From the NCBI GenBank assembly GCA_964019055.1, contig OZ025206.1:27152906-27216905 (forward strand): 64,000 nucleotides of DNA, given 5' to 3'. Position numbers and translations under genes: made by a program. This document shows positions 22,601 through 35,082 of this stretch, one piece after another. Origin of the DNA: Anthopleura xanthogrammica. Taxonomy: Eukaryota; Cnidaria; Anthozoa; Actiniaria; Actiniidae. Positions within the stretch are counted from its first letter, which is position 1, and each line of letters starts with the position of its first letter. Below the pieces are notes generated by a model. That model made no database searches, was not told the origin of the DNA, and was given only the letters and a program-made list of their open reading frames with translations.

Positions 22601-22827
22601 AAGTGATGGTTGATATTTCTTCATCATGAGCCCCTTACTGCTGTTCCATATAACTTAGATTTCAATAACGAGCTAAAAATTATTAAATTGTAGAATGTAT
22701 AGTAAGTGTAAGAATGCTTACCAAACATCTGGCCATGCGCTTCGGCGCTGAAATAGTCAAAGTTTGGCGAAGGATAGTTGAGGCCATTCATTGGGTATGG
22801 TGGAAGTCTACCGAACATCCCTGCCAT
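13174..22827 (-). CDS. otx: Otx-type paired-like homeobox protein A (3 exons)
   Basis: Coding exons are 22722-22827, 17574-17725 and 13174-13611, joined to 231 residues. The homeodomain (about residues 39-98) runs from [10 protein letters not shown] through [11 protein letters not shown] and INLPESRVQ to [12 protein letters not shown]. Lys at homeodomain position 50 specifies TAATCC-type DNA sites, as in Otx, Gsc and Pitx; [10 protein letters not shown] and [11 protein letters not shown] are diagnostic for Otx. The N-terminal PPYPMNGL matches the PPYAVNGL motif of bilaterian Otx, seven to eight residues after the start, which supports the ATG at 22827. An in-frame TAG lies 39 nt upstream of it. 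The intron between homeodomain residues 46 and 47 is the conserved paired-class position. The C-terminus is rich in Pro, Met, Asn and His; no WSP motif was seen. Otx factors pattern the anterior/oral region and sensory cells. Confidence 0.92.
14046..17165. repeat. 78-bp minisatellite (~40 copies) in Otx intron 2
   Basis: The marker TGATATGCC recurs exactly every 78 bp from 14061 to 16869 (37 starts with no net indel), followed by three irregular units offset by 82, 81 and 72 bp. Units are CCA/CAC-rich with a CAGTGAGATCAGTACAATAC segment. Units differ at a few fixed positions, and these variants form two- and four-unit super-repeats. The array makes up about 3.1 kb of a 3.96-kb intron. Each frame is broken by stops, so it is not coding. 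Confidence 0.97.
17574..17725 (-). CDS. otx: Otx A exon 2 (first 46 residues of homeodomain)
   Basis: A 152-nt exon with acceptor ccccacag/GGCCACC and donor GTACAG/gtgagg. The paralogue's exon at 61711-61862 has the same length and phase. Confidence 0.95.
17726..22721 (-). other. Otx A intron 1
   Basis: A 5.0-kb intron. Apart from the candidate alternative exon at 18871-18994 it is AT-rich and without recognised repeats or genes. Intron 1 is a common site for regulatory DNA in Otx genes, but no specific element can be called. Confidence 0.6.
18871..18994 (-). CDS. otx: Candidate alternative first coding exon of Otx A
   Basis: Inside intron 1, a 124-nt minus-strand block has an acceptor-like TACTTTAG at its 5' edge and a perfect donor, CATGTACAAC/gtaagt, at 18871. 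One frame is open throughout and its first ATG is at 18919, giving [16 protein letters not shown] plus one base. That single-base overhang joins the homeodomain exon in frame (C+GG, Arg), giving a product of about 212 residues without PPYPMNGL. Spliced after exon 1, the same block would introduce a stop, so it must act as an alternative first exon rather than a cassette. No expression evidence is available. Confidence 0.5.
22722..22827 (-). CDS. otx: Otx A exon 1
   Basis: Encodes 35 residues plus one base ([16 protein letters not shown] at the N-terminus, GQMF at the end). The donor is ATGTTTG/gtaagc. The next exon completes a Gly codon. Confidence 0.88.
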
Positions 22828-22863
22828 TCTGAACGCTCGTTCTTGCTCACTTTCAAATCTGCA
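22828..22863 (-). promoter_or_regulatory. 5' UTR part of Otx A exon 1 with upstream splice acceptor
   Basis: A strong pyrimidine tract followed by CAATAG (minus strand, acceptor AG at 22865-22864) precedes 36 nt that lead to the ATG. This implies at least one upstream non-coding exon. A GTAAGT-type donor near 23636 on the same strand is one candidate partner. Confidence 0.5.
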
Positions 22864-22919
22864 CTATTGAGAGAGAAAAGAAGGTTCAAAAAGAGAGCTA
22901 GTTTGGGAGCTCATTAGCA

Positions 22920-25900
22920 GTGCTCTAGTCGGTGGAAATCGTGTTCTGTATGTTCCAGGCCGTCACTGTCCCTGAGCTGTCATCGTTTTAATTAGACATC
23001 AAGGAAAACAAAAGCACACATTGGTTAGTTTGTCATTTCAGACCTGATAATGCGGACCAACCATCTTGATGGTGCAAGATAAAGAGACTTGATCTATCTG
23101 AATGCCCCCCTAAAACACACATATACACAGCACTTCCTATTCCTACCACTCTCTTAGTGAATTCCAGTTTATTCGTAAGCCCGCGTCAACTGTGATCTTC
23201 GGATGAGGGTTTTTTGGGGTTCTTAGTGTCTCTTGCCTGTAATTCGATTCGATCGAGCTGCCCCTGTCAGTCTTGGGGTCTGTGAACATTCACTGTTTAG
23301 TATCCGACGAACTGTCTACGTAAGAGGAAATAGTTGACTTCCCCTCGCAGTAGTGTGTCTCAATTCCATGCAAAAAACTGCCAAGAAAGTGTGTGGTTCA
23401 TGTATCGCTCATACGTTGACCCACGATTTAACCCTTCTAGACTGAACGACGCTTGCTCGAGTCTTACACTATGCAACAGAACTAGCCTTCTCTCTGGCCT
23501 TAAAGTAAAATGAACGTATTGTGGTGAATTAAGTCCTTGAAAGTGCCTTTCAAAAGTGGTATGATTTGTCAAGAGGTTTTTTCTAAATGGTATATGTCCA
23601 TTTATTGAAATGTCTCGTTCATTGTAAACACTTACTTTGCTGTAGAGTTCTCGCGAGGCTATTAAGCAGTTGGAAGACGTTATTTTGGTAACCTTAACGA
23701 TAGGAGGTCAAGAGAGGGGGAGGGAATCCTCTTAAGCGTTACGACAGCAAGACAAACGAACAAGAAAAAAAGATACGATTGTTCACGAGGAACAAGATAC
23801 TAGGCAGGGACACGTCTAGTAAATGAAATTTTAAACAAACAACTTAGCGTAATTGTGGAGGCTTGTAGAATCACACTCAATAAAAACCCATTTAGTGGCT
23901 CGAGCTGCCAGCACTCACGACAGTAATGTGACAGCTGTCAATCAAAGTCTTATCTGCTTCTCATTTATGACATATTCGTTTGGCTAGCACGTGGCTTTTC
24001 TCGTCGGAGAAGAAAAAATAAATTGGCCCAAAGTTTTCTCTTTAAGTCAAACTTCAAGGGGTTCGTGTTCCTTGAAGTTTATGGGGCAAAGTATAAGATG
24101 ATTTGCCTGGCAAATATGGAGAACACAACATGGCGATGGACGATACCGTGATTAGCAGGAGATTTCTATCCAGCTAAGTGTTTCCGGTTTGCTTTTCCGG
24201 ATGTTTCAGTGCGTTTGGAATTCTCAAGTGACACAATGCATGCCCTTGTCGATATTCTTTCAACTCACTCTAAATGTGCTCAGAGAATTCGGATGTTTCG
24301 CCACAGAATTCGTTTTCGCTTCAAAATTTGGTCACAAAACACAGATATAGGAAATTTTGAGAAACGACTTGCTTTCATATTGTATCCTTCTCGGCTTGCA
24401 ACAAACTCCTAAACCCACAATTACCGCAAGGCAAATCACGATCGTGAGCTAGATCTACAGAAAGAAACCATAGGGGTTTTTCTTTTGTTATGGACATGGC
24501 TTGTTCAGCACGAACCATTTGCGCCAACAGGCAGAAAATTAAGAAATCTTTTCTAAAACTTGCTATAAACGATTTGTACATTCGTTTTTAATACCTAAAA
24601 ATGCCACTTGTATAATCTTGGTTATTTTGGCCGCAGTTTTGGTAGGTCAGAACCTTAAACACAAGCTCATTATACGATAAAGAAAATAATAGATTTTATC
24701 AATTTTGTTCGTACGAAAAACCATGCTTCCTCGATGCAGTGAAGCAATGGTAGTATTAATGGTGCTAACCTTATCGCTTGATATTAATCCCCCTTTTTAC
24801 ACCCTCGGAAGAATCGGTGATAACTTCAGACTTCTACGCAGATAACAGTGAAGAAAGGCACCAGATAAATTATCAAGCCCCGCGGTCCATTTTCCCACCC
24901 CTTACACTTCACAAACCATTAAAATCCGACCAGTATCTTGCAAGATGGAACAGCTTTACCATCAATCACAAAGAAATTCACTTTCCCTGTATAAAGAGGT
25001 TTTGACCACATATTTAATTGATGATTTTTAAAGATTCTTTTTTCCCATAGGGACAAATTAGTACAAGGCCTGGCTAAGAGCTTTACATTGTCTTACGGAG
25101 CTGATTGCATTCATAACTTATTCAATTGCAGAAAGTGAGAATGACGGCAGCTATCAAGTCGAGATAAAAAGAAAAGTCAAAATAGGATCATCGTATCAGT
25201 TGCAAACGCGAAAAGAGGCGGGACCAACGGTTTTAGAACGTCGTATCTCCCTGGCAATTGTTTGACGCCGTTCTGACGAAAACGTTACCATTCGCAACAC
25301 CAAACACACTTTAGAGGCGTCACACTGACTGGCCTTTCAGATACCTGAAGCATGTACCTGTACTTATAAGCATCTGCAGAGCTCGACATCCTTAAATTAC
25401 TTGACATCGATGCTTAGTATTACGAGTATTGAATCAGTTTTACGTAGTGCGGTTGATATAGGTAAAATATGCGAAAAATACACAGAACTTCGAGGAGAAA
25501 CTAAACATTCTTAATTGATTGAAACGACAATTTCAGTATCCGTTTCCCGATATTCTCACATGTTCGCCCTTGAGCAGCTTTTCTTGAGACCCAGTGAAGC
25601 AGCCAACACGAGTCCAGTTTGTACACAAATGAAATTCCATCAAATTTGAGATCAATATAGTCTTCCGTTTTTGACAACTGCCTCGTATATCATTGATTAC
25701 TTGGACATTAAATGTCGTATCTGGGCTCCGATTGATTGATTAGTCCAATATCAAGATTGCAAAGCATTCGATTCATCTGGAAATATCCCGAACTGTCAAC
25801 TGTACGTGACCAATACGAAGGCGCAATGAGCACTTACAAAAAACCACGAACTCGAGGCAACGTAGGCTCGGGGGCTCCCGTCTGGACCAAAATTTATCAT

Positions 25901-27860
25901 AAATACAAAGAAATTTTGTTTTATAATTTCAAATTAGAGATTCAGAATTAGACACTTGGCCTGAAATTGTAAACAACATATCTGTATGAAAATTCTGATA
26001 AAATGTGGACTGTTTTTCTTTAAATGAACTATTTATAGACCTTTTTTTGATTCTATAATACAATAATACTGTGGTTTTTTCCATTTCCTTAGAGTTCTAT
26101 AAAAAGACAATGTATGCATTGTTTTCATTGCTGTGTGTGTGTTTTGAGTACTTGTGAATGACTAACCATTTCCTTCAGTGCTGAGAGGAATAATTATCAA
26201 TGGTCACAACTGAAACATCCGAGTTTCAACTAGCTTCTTATAATATTGTAACAAATAGAAAAGGTGAATCCAAACGTTCCCTTGTGTAAAATCAGGTCAT
26301 TTTAAACTCAAGGCCAGTAAGAAAATATTATTTTCTCGCTATCTTTTTGTTTTCCTCTTGGTACTTGCGTTTTCGAAAGCTTTCTTATTTACATCATTTG
26401 TGATCAGATTTCATGTTGGGTACACTTACTTTGAAGCTGATATATCGTGCTTCTTCAGAAGCCCTGTACAGCGAAACGGAAGCAAGCTTACAATCTACTT
26501 ACTTGTATGTGTGTGGTGGGAACGAATCTGGGAAACGAATCCGTCGGGAATGAAGTGTGTGAGGTCTTGTGGACTTCTAATCATTGATCTTTTTCATTCG
26601 TTTTTCCAGTATTTCTTTGTAGGAATTTGCGGTGAAGGGTACAAAGCCAGCAGGAAGCCAACTTCATGTGTTTTTTGTTACTCGTTATACTGCGGTTAGG
26701 AACACAGTGAAGGTTTATGGAGACCAGATCGGAAAGACGTGACTGCCTTAGTTCACCTCCTTGGATCTATACACGCGCATGGCTACAAAATATTATGTCC
26801 TTTTTCCCAATGGATTCGACTTCGACAAACTAGCAATTTCCATCTTCACCCCCTCACCCCCACAAATGAGTGTTCGTGTTTGCGTGTCTATGTGGTATTC
26901 ATGGAGGCATAAGATCGGAAGAAAGTAACTCAAATAAGCCCCCAGAAATCTATTTCGAAATCTAATTGGTAAACGAGCAGCCTCAGCATTGCTGGAGAGC
27001 GCTACTAGTTAGTCACGTGAGAAGAAGTTATTTACTCTGCAGCATAGTTTGGCTGTGAAAAAATCCCGTGTTACATAAAAGCCATTCAAGTGCGCCACAG
27101 TTGGCTGCGTTATTTATGGCGTCGTGCTTCTTCGCGTTCATTAGTAGTACTAGCATAGTTTCCGGGCAGTGAAGAGTCTTGAAATGTACCAGTTGCTCAT
27201 GTGATTGTGACATCTGTTATACGATTTTAAATGTTTTTTATTTCAGTACCGTGAGTAATAGGCAAGCGTGTCAAATTTGATTCACCACCAAGTTTTTCTT
27301 CTTTTGTGTTTTTGACCTTTGAGCGCCAACCGCTGACAAAGTGGGAGAGTTTGTCAGCAAAAATGATGGAACCAGTCGTTAAACTCACAGCTTGAGTAAA
27401 ATAGCTTCATAAATGAGTTCAATAGATATGTTAGGTGATTAATTTAGTTGAATATGTCGAAATAGATTGCGCTGATCATGAGTTTTCAGCTTGTTTTCTC
27501 GGACGGTCTAATATTTTTACAGTTGTTCTCAGTTTAGTTCTAGAAAAATGAAATCAAATACAACATTTTAAACTGCTGAATGATTTATTCCGCACTAGGT
27601 AGCTAAACTATGATGCTTTTTTTAGAGAAATGTACCCGACTTAACCCGCTGAAGCGGTTGTCAATAACAGCCGTTCTTGATGTCAAAATGATTAAGTTAA
27701 GGAATTTTTTAAAGAGCAATGTAAACATTGGACATTTTAAAGTGTTTGTTTTACTGATTTATCGCGAAGGCTCTTCCGTTATAGGTGTTTTATCATAATG
27801 GATCCTTATTTTGCCTTAACCTTTTTTCTTTAACTTTTTATTCGACACTGCTGAAATATT
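22920..27860. other. 5' flank of Otx A, no gene recognised
   Basis: Moderately AT-rich unique-looking DNA. The donor-like ACAGCAAA/gtaagtg (minus strand, near 23636) could end a non-coding first exon. Frames of 60-110 codons, such as 26358-26699 (+), have no recognisable domain and look random. Confidence 0.5.
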
Positions 27861-27861
27861 T

Positions 27862-28119
27862 TTGTTCCTGCTGCTGCTGTTGTTGTTGTTGTTGTTGTTG
27901 CTGCTGTTGTTGTTGTTTTTGTTATTGCTGCTGCTGTTATTGTTGTTGTTGCTGCTGCTGTTGTTGCTGCTGCTGTTGTTGCTGTTGTTGTTGTTGCTGC
28001 TGCTGCTTTTGTTGTTGTTGTTGCTGTTGTTGTTATTGCTGTTGTTGCTGCTGCTGCTGCTTTTGTTGTTGTTGCTGCTGTTGTTGTTATTGCTGTTGTT
28101 GTTGTTGTTATTGCTTTCG

Positions 28120-28150
<31 letters not shown>

Positions 28151-28152
28151 AG
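27862..28152. repeat. Imperfect GYY-type triplet repeat (GCT/GTT/TTG mix)
   Basis: About 290 bp of mixed GCT, GTT and occasional TTT/ATT triplets. It stays open in two plus frames as poly-Leu or poly-Cys. Triplet mixing shows an old, interrupted array. Confidence 0.9.
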
Positions 28153-29650
28153 TTGGTGCTCTTCTTATATCTTAGTATGACATCAATTCATTTTAGTATG
28201 ACTAAGTTAAGCTTATACCAATGAATTAAAATTACTGCCATGATAGGAATCGAAGACAAAACTATTGATATGTAAAGCTGCAAACTATTCTTATCAACCG
28301 TACTAATCTTATCAATGTCAGTACTATCGTTCATTTTCAAAACCGAAAGATAATTCATGACATTTATAAAGGGTAGGATTAAGATGATAGAAAGAGGTTG
28401 ACAAGATAGAAAAAAAATAGGCAGAACGAAAGAGAAAGTGAAAAGTGCAGATGACCACCATTAAAACTTGTGTGTTTGTAAAAAAAATCTTAGTTTTCTT
28501 CTTCTTCCTTTTCTTCTTCTTTCTTTCTTTCTTTCGTTCCTTTTCGTTGCTCTTATTATGACTTCTTAGTAAATCTTTCCAAACACGGAGGAAATAATAA
28601 CGGCTAAAAGTTACAAAGCATAGAGGAGTGAGAACATGGCAAAAAAGCCTACTAACCGAGAGCTAGTGAAGGAAGAGGTTTATGATCTTACACCAACTAG
28701 AGCAGCAATCAGATCATTTTTTTTAACTGTCTTCGCCATTCATGCCAGTCAGTTAGTCACTCTTCAAGCCGGCAAAACTAATTCTCAAAGTCATTTCACT
28801 ATTCTAATAGGTAAAACATCGTCCAAAAACTTCTGTGGTTTGCAACTGTAATATTTTATTTGCTTTCGGTAACATATATGTGATTTACTTCGGGTTGGCC
28901 AAAGAAAACCATCGTCCATATCACATGCAAGGAAACTCATGACTACTGTAACTTACTCATTGACTCTCTGAAACTTCTCTTCGATGAGCTTTTTAGAAAG
29001 AAAAAAGAAAGATAAAAGAAAAAAAGGAAGAAAGAAATAAACGTGAAAAATGTACTATCAATCAGCTTATTGCAACTCACTCAACTCTGTAACTTTTCAC
29101 TTACTTCAGAAACGGCAATTAACTTTAGTTTCTTTTTCTTGAAGTTTTAACTTTTTGAAAAGTTATTTGTTATCAAGAAATGTTGCGTATTGTAAAAATA
29201 TTGCGCGAAATAAAAATATTTTACACGCTTTATCTGTTAGGCTACGATCTGCTCATGAAACTAAGTAGGAATCAAGTTAAATCCAGGATGTGGGATAGGA
29301 TTAAATGAAAGTAAATGGAAGAAAGGAAAGAATTACGGAAATACCAGTAGCTGAATGTGACATGTAACAAACACTTGTTCCAGTATTACAAAGTAATCAA
29401 AGGAATCTCCAAAATGTGTAGCAACATCAATTAAAATACCTTCAAATGTGGATAGTATCGAGGTTTTTCTTCGGGTTCTCCGGCCTTTCTACCCGGCTCA
29501 GCAAAATCCTACACGCGCAATTCGATCCATGAGTTAGCCGTGCCCTGACTTATAGTAGCTTAAATCTTCTTTCAAGATTCGATTTATTTGGGGTTTGCTT
29601 GTTTGTTTGTTTGTTTGGTGTTGTTTGTTTCTGTTAGTTTTACTGAAGAG
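28153..29650. other. Intergenic, no gene recognised
   Basis: AT-rich with CTT-rich tracts near 28497-28545 and AAAG-rich tracts near 29000-29030. A short TTTG run is near 29598-29616. Confidence 0.5.
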
Positions 29651-29654
29651 TACT

Positions 29655-29823
29655 TATGGTTGGACGTGATGTTTATAGACATTGTCATTGTGATGTTAAT
29701 GAGCCAACCATTTTAACAATAGGTTTTTTCACTTTGCTTTATTGGATTGTCCAATAGATTTCTGGTTGGCAATTTAAATAACAATTGGCCAAAAAAAATT
29801 TCGTCATCGTACATCCAACTATA
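29655..29823. mobile_element. Possible short TIR element
   Basis: TATGGTTGGACGTGATG (29655-29671) is an imperfect inverse of CATCGTACATCCAACTATA (29805-29823). The interior has TTGGAT/GTCCAA and TTGGCAA motifs. The arms are short and imperfect, so the call is tentative. Confidence 0.3.
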
Positions 29824-30425
29824 AAACAGAAAGTTTTCGAGTAAACTATACCATTCCGATTTTTTCTTAGTATACACACTGACCCTCTAGAAATTATAAC
29901 CATCTAATCATCAGGGTCGTTCTTCAGCATGAAACTGACATGAAACTCAGAGAAGGAGCTCACACCAACAGAATATTTAAAAGATTTACTCAACTAAAGC
30001 CTAAGCTTACACTTACGTTCTTAGAAGAAAATACTGCTGCTAAGTTCCAAAGAATCTAATCTGCTGGTAATTTTACTAATCCAATGTAGGATTCACTTGG
30101 TTGCCAATTACAAGAATTAGGAAGACTTTCACTGATCTGTTCGAGGATCAAAGGTAAGAATACACTACAAATGGCCATATCAATAATTAATTGAAAATAG
30201 TGCTCTATATATGTCTAACTTACTTATGGTAATAGATCGACTATCTCTATCGCAGCTTAAAACTGCTGCTCATTTGAGTCATTTGAGGACAACCTGTTTT
30301 GAAATAAACTTATGACTCTTCACATACAATATATATTAAGTTTATCATCAATCGTGGAAAGGCTAAACAAATGCAAGAGAATACAAATCGTTCAATTTTG
30401 TTAAAAGCATCAAAGCTTTTTATTT

Positions 30426-30426
<1 letters not shown>

Positions 30427-30457
<31 letters not shown>
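30427..30457. repeat. (CTTT)n microsatellite
   Basis: Short CTTT run, flanked by T-rich DNA. Confidence 0.85.
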
Positions 30458-30493
30458 TTCGTTCAGAGTTTTAGACGATATTCCAAACTTGAT

Positions 30494-30620
30494 AATAGAC
30501 CTCTTGGAATGACATTCCCTTAAGAAATTTACACAAAAGAATCAATTCCCATCCAAGAGTGGCATCACTGGTCTGAAATGGGTACAACAAACAACCAATT
30601 GCAAGCTAAAGAGGTCTATT
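30494..30620. mobile_element. 127-bp MITE with perfect 12-bp TIRs
   Basis: AATAGACCTCTT at 30494-30505 is the exact inverse of AAGAGGTCTATT at 30609-30620. The interior GGTCTGAAATGGG...CAAAC...CAAGCTAAA is shared with the locus at 57241-57303, so this is one copy of a dispersed family. Too short to code for anything. Confidence 0.75.
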
Positions 30621-30624
30621 TTTG

Positions 30625-33600
30625 CTATTCTAGTCCATGGACAAATGTTTCTAACTTTCAAACCAGTGTTCCTTTTTGATTTTCTTTCTTCATGACTCTT
30701 TTCATGCCTGCATGGTACTCTAAACAAACCATTAGCAAATTCTAATTTTTAATTTGAAGTGTTCATTTTTCACTTTATTACACAAATCCTTAAACAGGCT
30801 TTTAGAAATGGGTTTTAGATTTTAGAATATGCTGTAGAAAAGTCATCAAAAGTTCTTAATGCTTTTAGTTGGGAGGTGCACCTAAGTTAACCTAATTTCG
30901 ATTTTCAAAATCCATCGATACACCATGTATTTTTAAGGAAAATAAAACCTCAAGTAAGCATTACCTTTAGGCACCTGATCAAACTTTCAAAGTTTTCAAA
31001 TCTAGATCTCAAGAAAATAGATTAATTGCAGAATTTGTTTTACAATTTATGGTTGTTTTATGCTACAGAGAGTTAAGAGAGATTTCATTAAAAGAGAAAA
31101 TGACTTGTATTTTTTTTGTCCTTCAACAACTGTACTTCCAGAACTAGTCAAACTGGCTAAAACTGCCTGATTTCGTGTTTAGAAAAAAAGAAACTACGTT
31201 TTCAGCATGTCAAAGCAGAATTCAGGGCTTGTTCAAGAAAATACTTTTTATTCTCAACCAGTATTAGCCTTTAAGAAACTCAGTCATAAAAAGCAATGAC
31301 ATACATTGGAAGGTGTATATCGAACAGCCCGCCAAAAGTTAAAAATCAAGCATTTGTTTGTCTTAGATTTTCAACATGCAGGCAATATATTATACCTTGT
31401 ATATTATGTACAGTTGCCCTTAATTTTTCAATTCTGTAAGTACACTAATTCTTATATTATTACAACAAAAATTTAATTGGCTTTGAATTTATGTAATAAT
31501 TGAAGTTGTGAAATCTCTAATGTATAATCCAGTATATGATGGTTATATACGAATATTAGCTGGGCCACAACTTTTTACATCAATATTCACATCATTATCT
31601 TCAATATTCTCAGTTCCAGTCAATCACCAGCTTGAGTTATTTTTATTTCTACGTACATTCGGCTGCTCAAAATATTTGTACGATTTGTGCAATCTTTAAA
31701 AAAGTCTATTTTGTAAAACTATGAATGGATGGCTGTGCTTGACTATTTCAAATATACTTTTTTCTTTAAAACAAAATTTTCAGAATTAGAGCTTTTTCCT
31801 TGCATCTGAATCTTTGCAATCAACAACTAAGCAAATGTTCGATATGAGCATCGAAAGCATCGAATGTTAGCTTACCTTTGAACAAGTTTGTTTGATATCG
31901 TGACTCATCCCACTATGACAAAGACTACTATAAACTCTCCGATGGAATCCGCCCAAAATAGAGCTTGATAGATTCCCTTGCATGTCAAATATCATTCACA
32001 AACCCTGTTCCATAAACGAGGAGTTGAAAGACTACACTATAGCCTTAACGGTTTATTAGTTCGAGATAAAGCCAATGAGCCCAAATATATAACCTGAGAT
32101 GTCTATTATGTTCTTGGCAAAGTCGACTCAATGTCTCACTTTTGATAGTAAGAACTTCTACGTGAAACTTAGCCGCTGGCTCATCACTAGCTTATTTCGG
32201 GATATGGATAGAATATGGGCAAGCTTAGAGATTACTCGGGATCAAACCGAATCAGGAAAACACATCCTATAAGATCGTCCTCATCATGGATATTTGCATC
32301 AATCAAAGGGGAAGACTGAGAGGCGAGGGCTTGATCATTCTAAAGGAGAATTTTTCTAGCTGTATAAAATTCTAAGCTCTTTTTTGTTTCTTTCCTATGG
32401 GGATGGAAATTGTTAGTCAGGCATCAAAGGTTTAAGATTAAAGATTTGGTAGTTACCTCGGGCCAGTGATACGGTTGATGCATGTCGTTTTACAAGCGAA
32501 GTGGCTCCTTCGTTCAGCAGTTTTGGGTTTTTTGAGATACAATTGACCAGAGAATGTTCTCCAAATTATATGTCAAATTATTTCGTGTCGCCTTCCGTTC
32601 TTTAACGTTTTCTGTTTCGCTTGTCTTTCTAGATACCTCGTGTGTAGTTAAAGACAGACAAGTTTGGGCTGGTCTGTGAAGTCGTTCCTTGTTCGGTTCT
32701 CGTACGCACGAAAATATCTTTCTTGATGGTACAAGCCTCACTTCTCTAAACAACTTTTCCAACCGTTCTGTAATGAGTCAAAGGGTTATCACTCAGAAAA
32801 AAACACGTCAGTTCTATCAAAAATCTTGACAACACTCAACAACTTCTGGTTTTCTGAATTGTTCCAGTGTCCGTTGATAAAAGCAATGCCACTTCCTACA
32901 AGGAATTCACAGCTTAATTTCGAGAGTATTCTCTTCTCTAGTCTTGACGTTATGAGATCTCTAAGACTTTCGTTACCGTCAGTTTTGTAATTCATCCATG
33001 TTGTGTACGGAGCTAAGTAGTGACATGAAGTCCATCTATTGGACAAAAGCTATTCTTAGAGGTTTTTTCTCAAAGTAAAGCCCTCAATTTTTGCTGTCCT
33101 ATGGCGTCCTCCAGTCCAGTTGAAGAGTCAAATAAGAAAGTGGTCAAGATTATCTGTTGATGTGTGCAGTTAAGGCATTAAAATGTGGAGGTCGTGGCAG
33201 ATGAACGCTTTGAGGGACAACTGATATTGATAAGCTTTTGATCTCTGCTTGAAAGAATGCTCAGTCTGGTTTACAATTAGCTTACACTGAGAGGATTTGA
33301 AGCTCGCTAGAGTTCACGTCTGAACTGAGACAGATAAACAGCTAAACTTCTGAGTAAACCAAGATAAAAGATGACAATTCTACAGCCTCATGTATGAGTA
33401 TTTGTTGATGGGCCGAACCTTTGCTATAGATGGGAATAGTGGTAATGAGAACCCGACATATATGTTGCCCGCCCCTCCTCGTCTTGGCCCGTCTCAGTCT
33501 CTGCAAGTGATATCTTAGTTTTGGGATTATTTCCTAGCTACAAAGTAATACGCTGGCGATACTTGATCTCCGACTGAAACGAAAAGAGCCTTCAGAGAGT

Positions 33601-34870
33601 AGTATTCGACATCATGCACTGATCTTCTTGAAACTACAATAGGGATCCTACTGAGCCTGCTACAATCTCAAACTGACATAAATAGTGGTCGTAAAAGAAG
33701 TCCAAGTTTTCAAATAAAGATAAATTCATGTCATGCTAGGGGTTATAAAACAGCTGAATGATCGCTATTTGATGTCAAATAGAAGATTGAGTTTTAATCC
33801 TATACAGTGTGTGTATGCATTGCCCTAACGGTTGGTCAGATAGATTGATGAGAGAACAGCCATCTAAGCTTGATGCTATTAAAATCTTTAAAGTTCTTAA
33901 TTAGGAAGCGGAAGTTTCAAGAGTTTTATCAAAGACAACGACAATGTGTGTGTCATGAAGTACAAAAGAAAAAAGTATTACATTCTGTCAATACTTGTCT
34001 TCAGACGATCGTACTTTTGTTCAGCGAAAATAGGTGCGAATCGCTATCATGGGTTTATATTTGGAGCACTGCTATTCAATATCCCTTTTATGACAAATAT
34101 TTCACTTTTCGATAGCTATTACTAAAGTAATTTAGTAATTTCAATAATTAATGCGTTGTAGTAGTGAGATTAGAAGTTCTTTTCATGGAAATACGAGAAA
34201 TGTTCTAATGTGGATCTGTAGACTACTTGTCTTTTTCATGAGACAAAATGACGCCTTTTTTGCACTTTCTTTACGCTTCTTTTTCTTAGCTTCCTATTTC
34301 GAAGACATTCTGTTTCATAATATGTGAAAGGATGCTTATATTCTTGGTAGGTGTGGCTCTAAGACCGAACGGGAATGAAAGAAAAACCGCTTCGTATAAG
34401 AAAGATATCACTTTTCCAAGGCAAACTAAAGCCTTCGTAACCTCCGTTTTGATGTAGTAAATTAGATTTGAAGACCAAGCTCTTGAAAACAGATGTACTC
34501 AAATATCCGTTAGATGAAGTTTCAATTCCATTAAGATGAGAAAGCGTTTGTAACAGCATGGAGCTAGAAATATTTTTGAAATTGTAATTTCTGATAGAAA
34601 CTTCTCACTAGAACACTTCAGCATTCCCAAATCCTTTCCATGTGTTGGACATTAATTCGAAAAGCCCAGACATCAAAGTTTCCCCTCGTTTGATTAATAC
34701 ACTAATCTCCAATTGAATTGTACGGTTTTTGAAATCTTATTTTAGTTATTTTATTATTTATTCATTATTGCAAAATGGTAGACAAACTACCAGTCAATTA
34801 AAAAGAACGACTTATAAGATTCCTGATCTGATACGGCTACCGATGTTGGGTTATTTTGGAAAATAATGAA
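30625..34870. other. Intergenic, no gene recognised
   Basis: AT-rich, no convincing exon, repeat or RNA gene seen. Confidence 0.5.
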
Positions 34871-34876
34871 GACAAC

Positions 34877-35082
34877 TCCGAAGAACATTCTTCTTGACTA
34901 GAGATTTAAGTTGTACAAGAAAAACTAAATTACCACATCTTGCTTGTAAAACCTTCAAAGTTTTGACAATGATTTTTGAATAAAATCGAAATATTAAAAC
35001 ATCCTTATTTTCTTTTAAAAGTTTTTCTTGTACAAATTTTCTTGTACAACTGAAATTTTAAGGAACAAAAATGTTCTTCGGA
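34877..35082. mobile_element. ~206-bp TIR element
   Basis: TCCGAAGAACATT at 34877-34889 is the inverse of the sequence ending at 35082. A second inner pair, GTTGTACAAGAAAAACT (34910-34926) with its complement at 35022-35053, extends the pairing; the right arm carries a short duplication of TTCTTGTACAA. Non-coding and MITE-like. Confidence 0.65.

Noticed and set aside
26358..26699. 113-codon frame as a gene
   Set aside because: No recognisable domain, composition like flanking DNA, no splice or poly(A) logic.
27785..28180. Poly-Cys and poly-Leu frames
   Set aside because: Translation of the GCT/GTT triplet repeat; no flanking coding sequence or splice signals.
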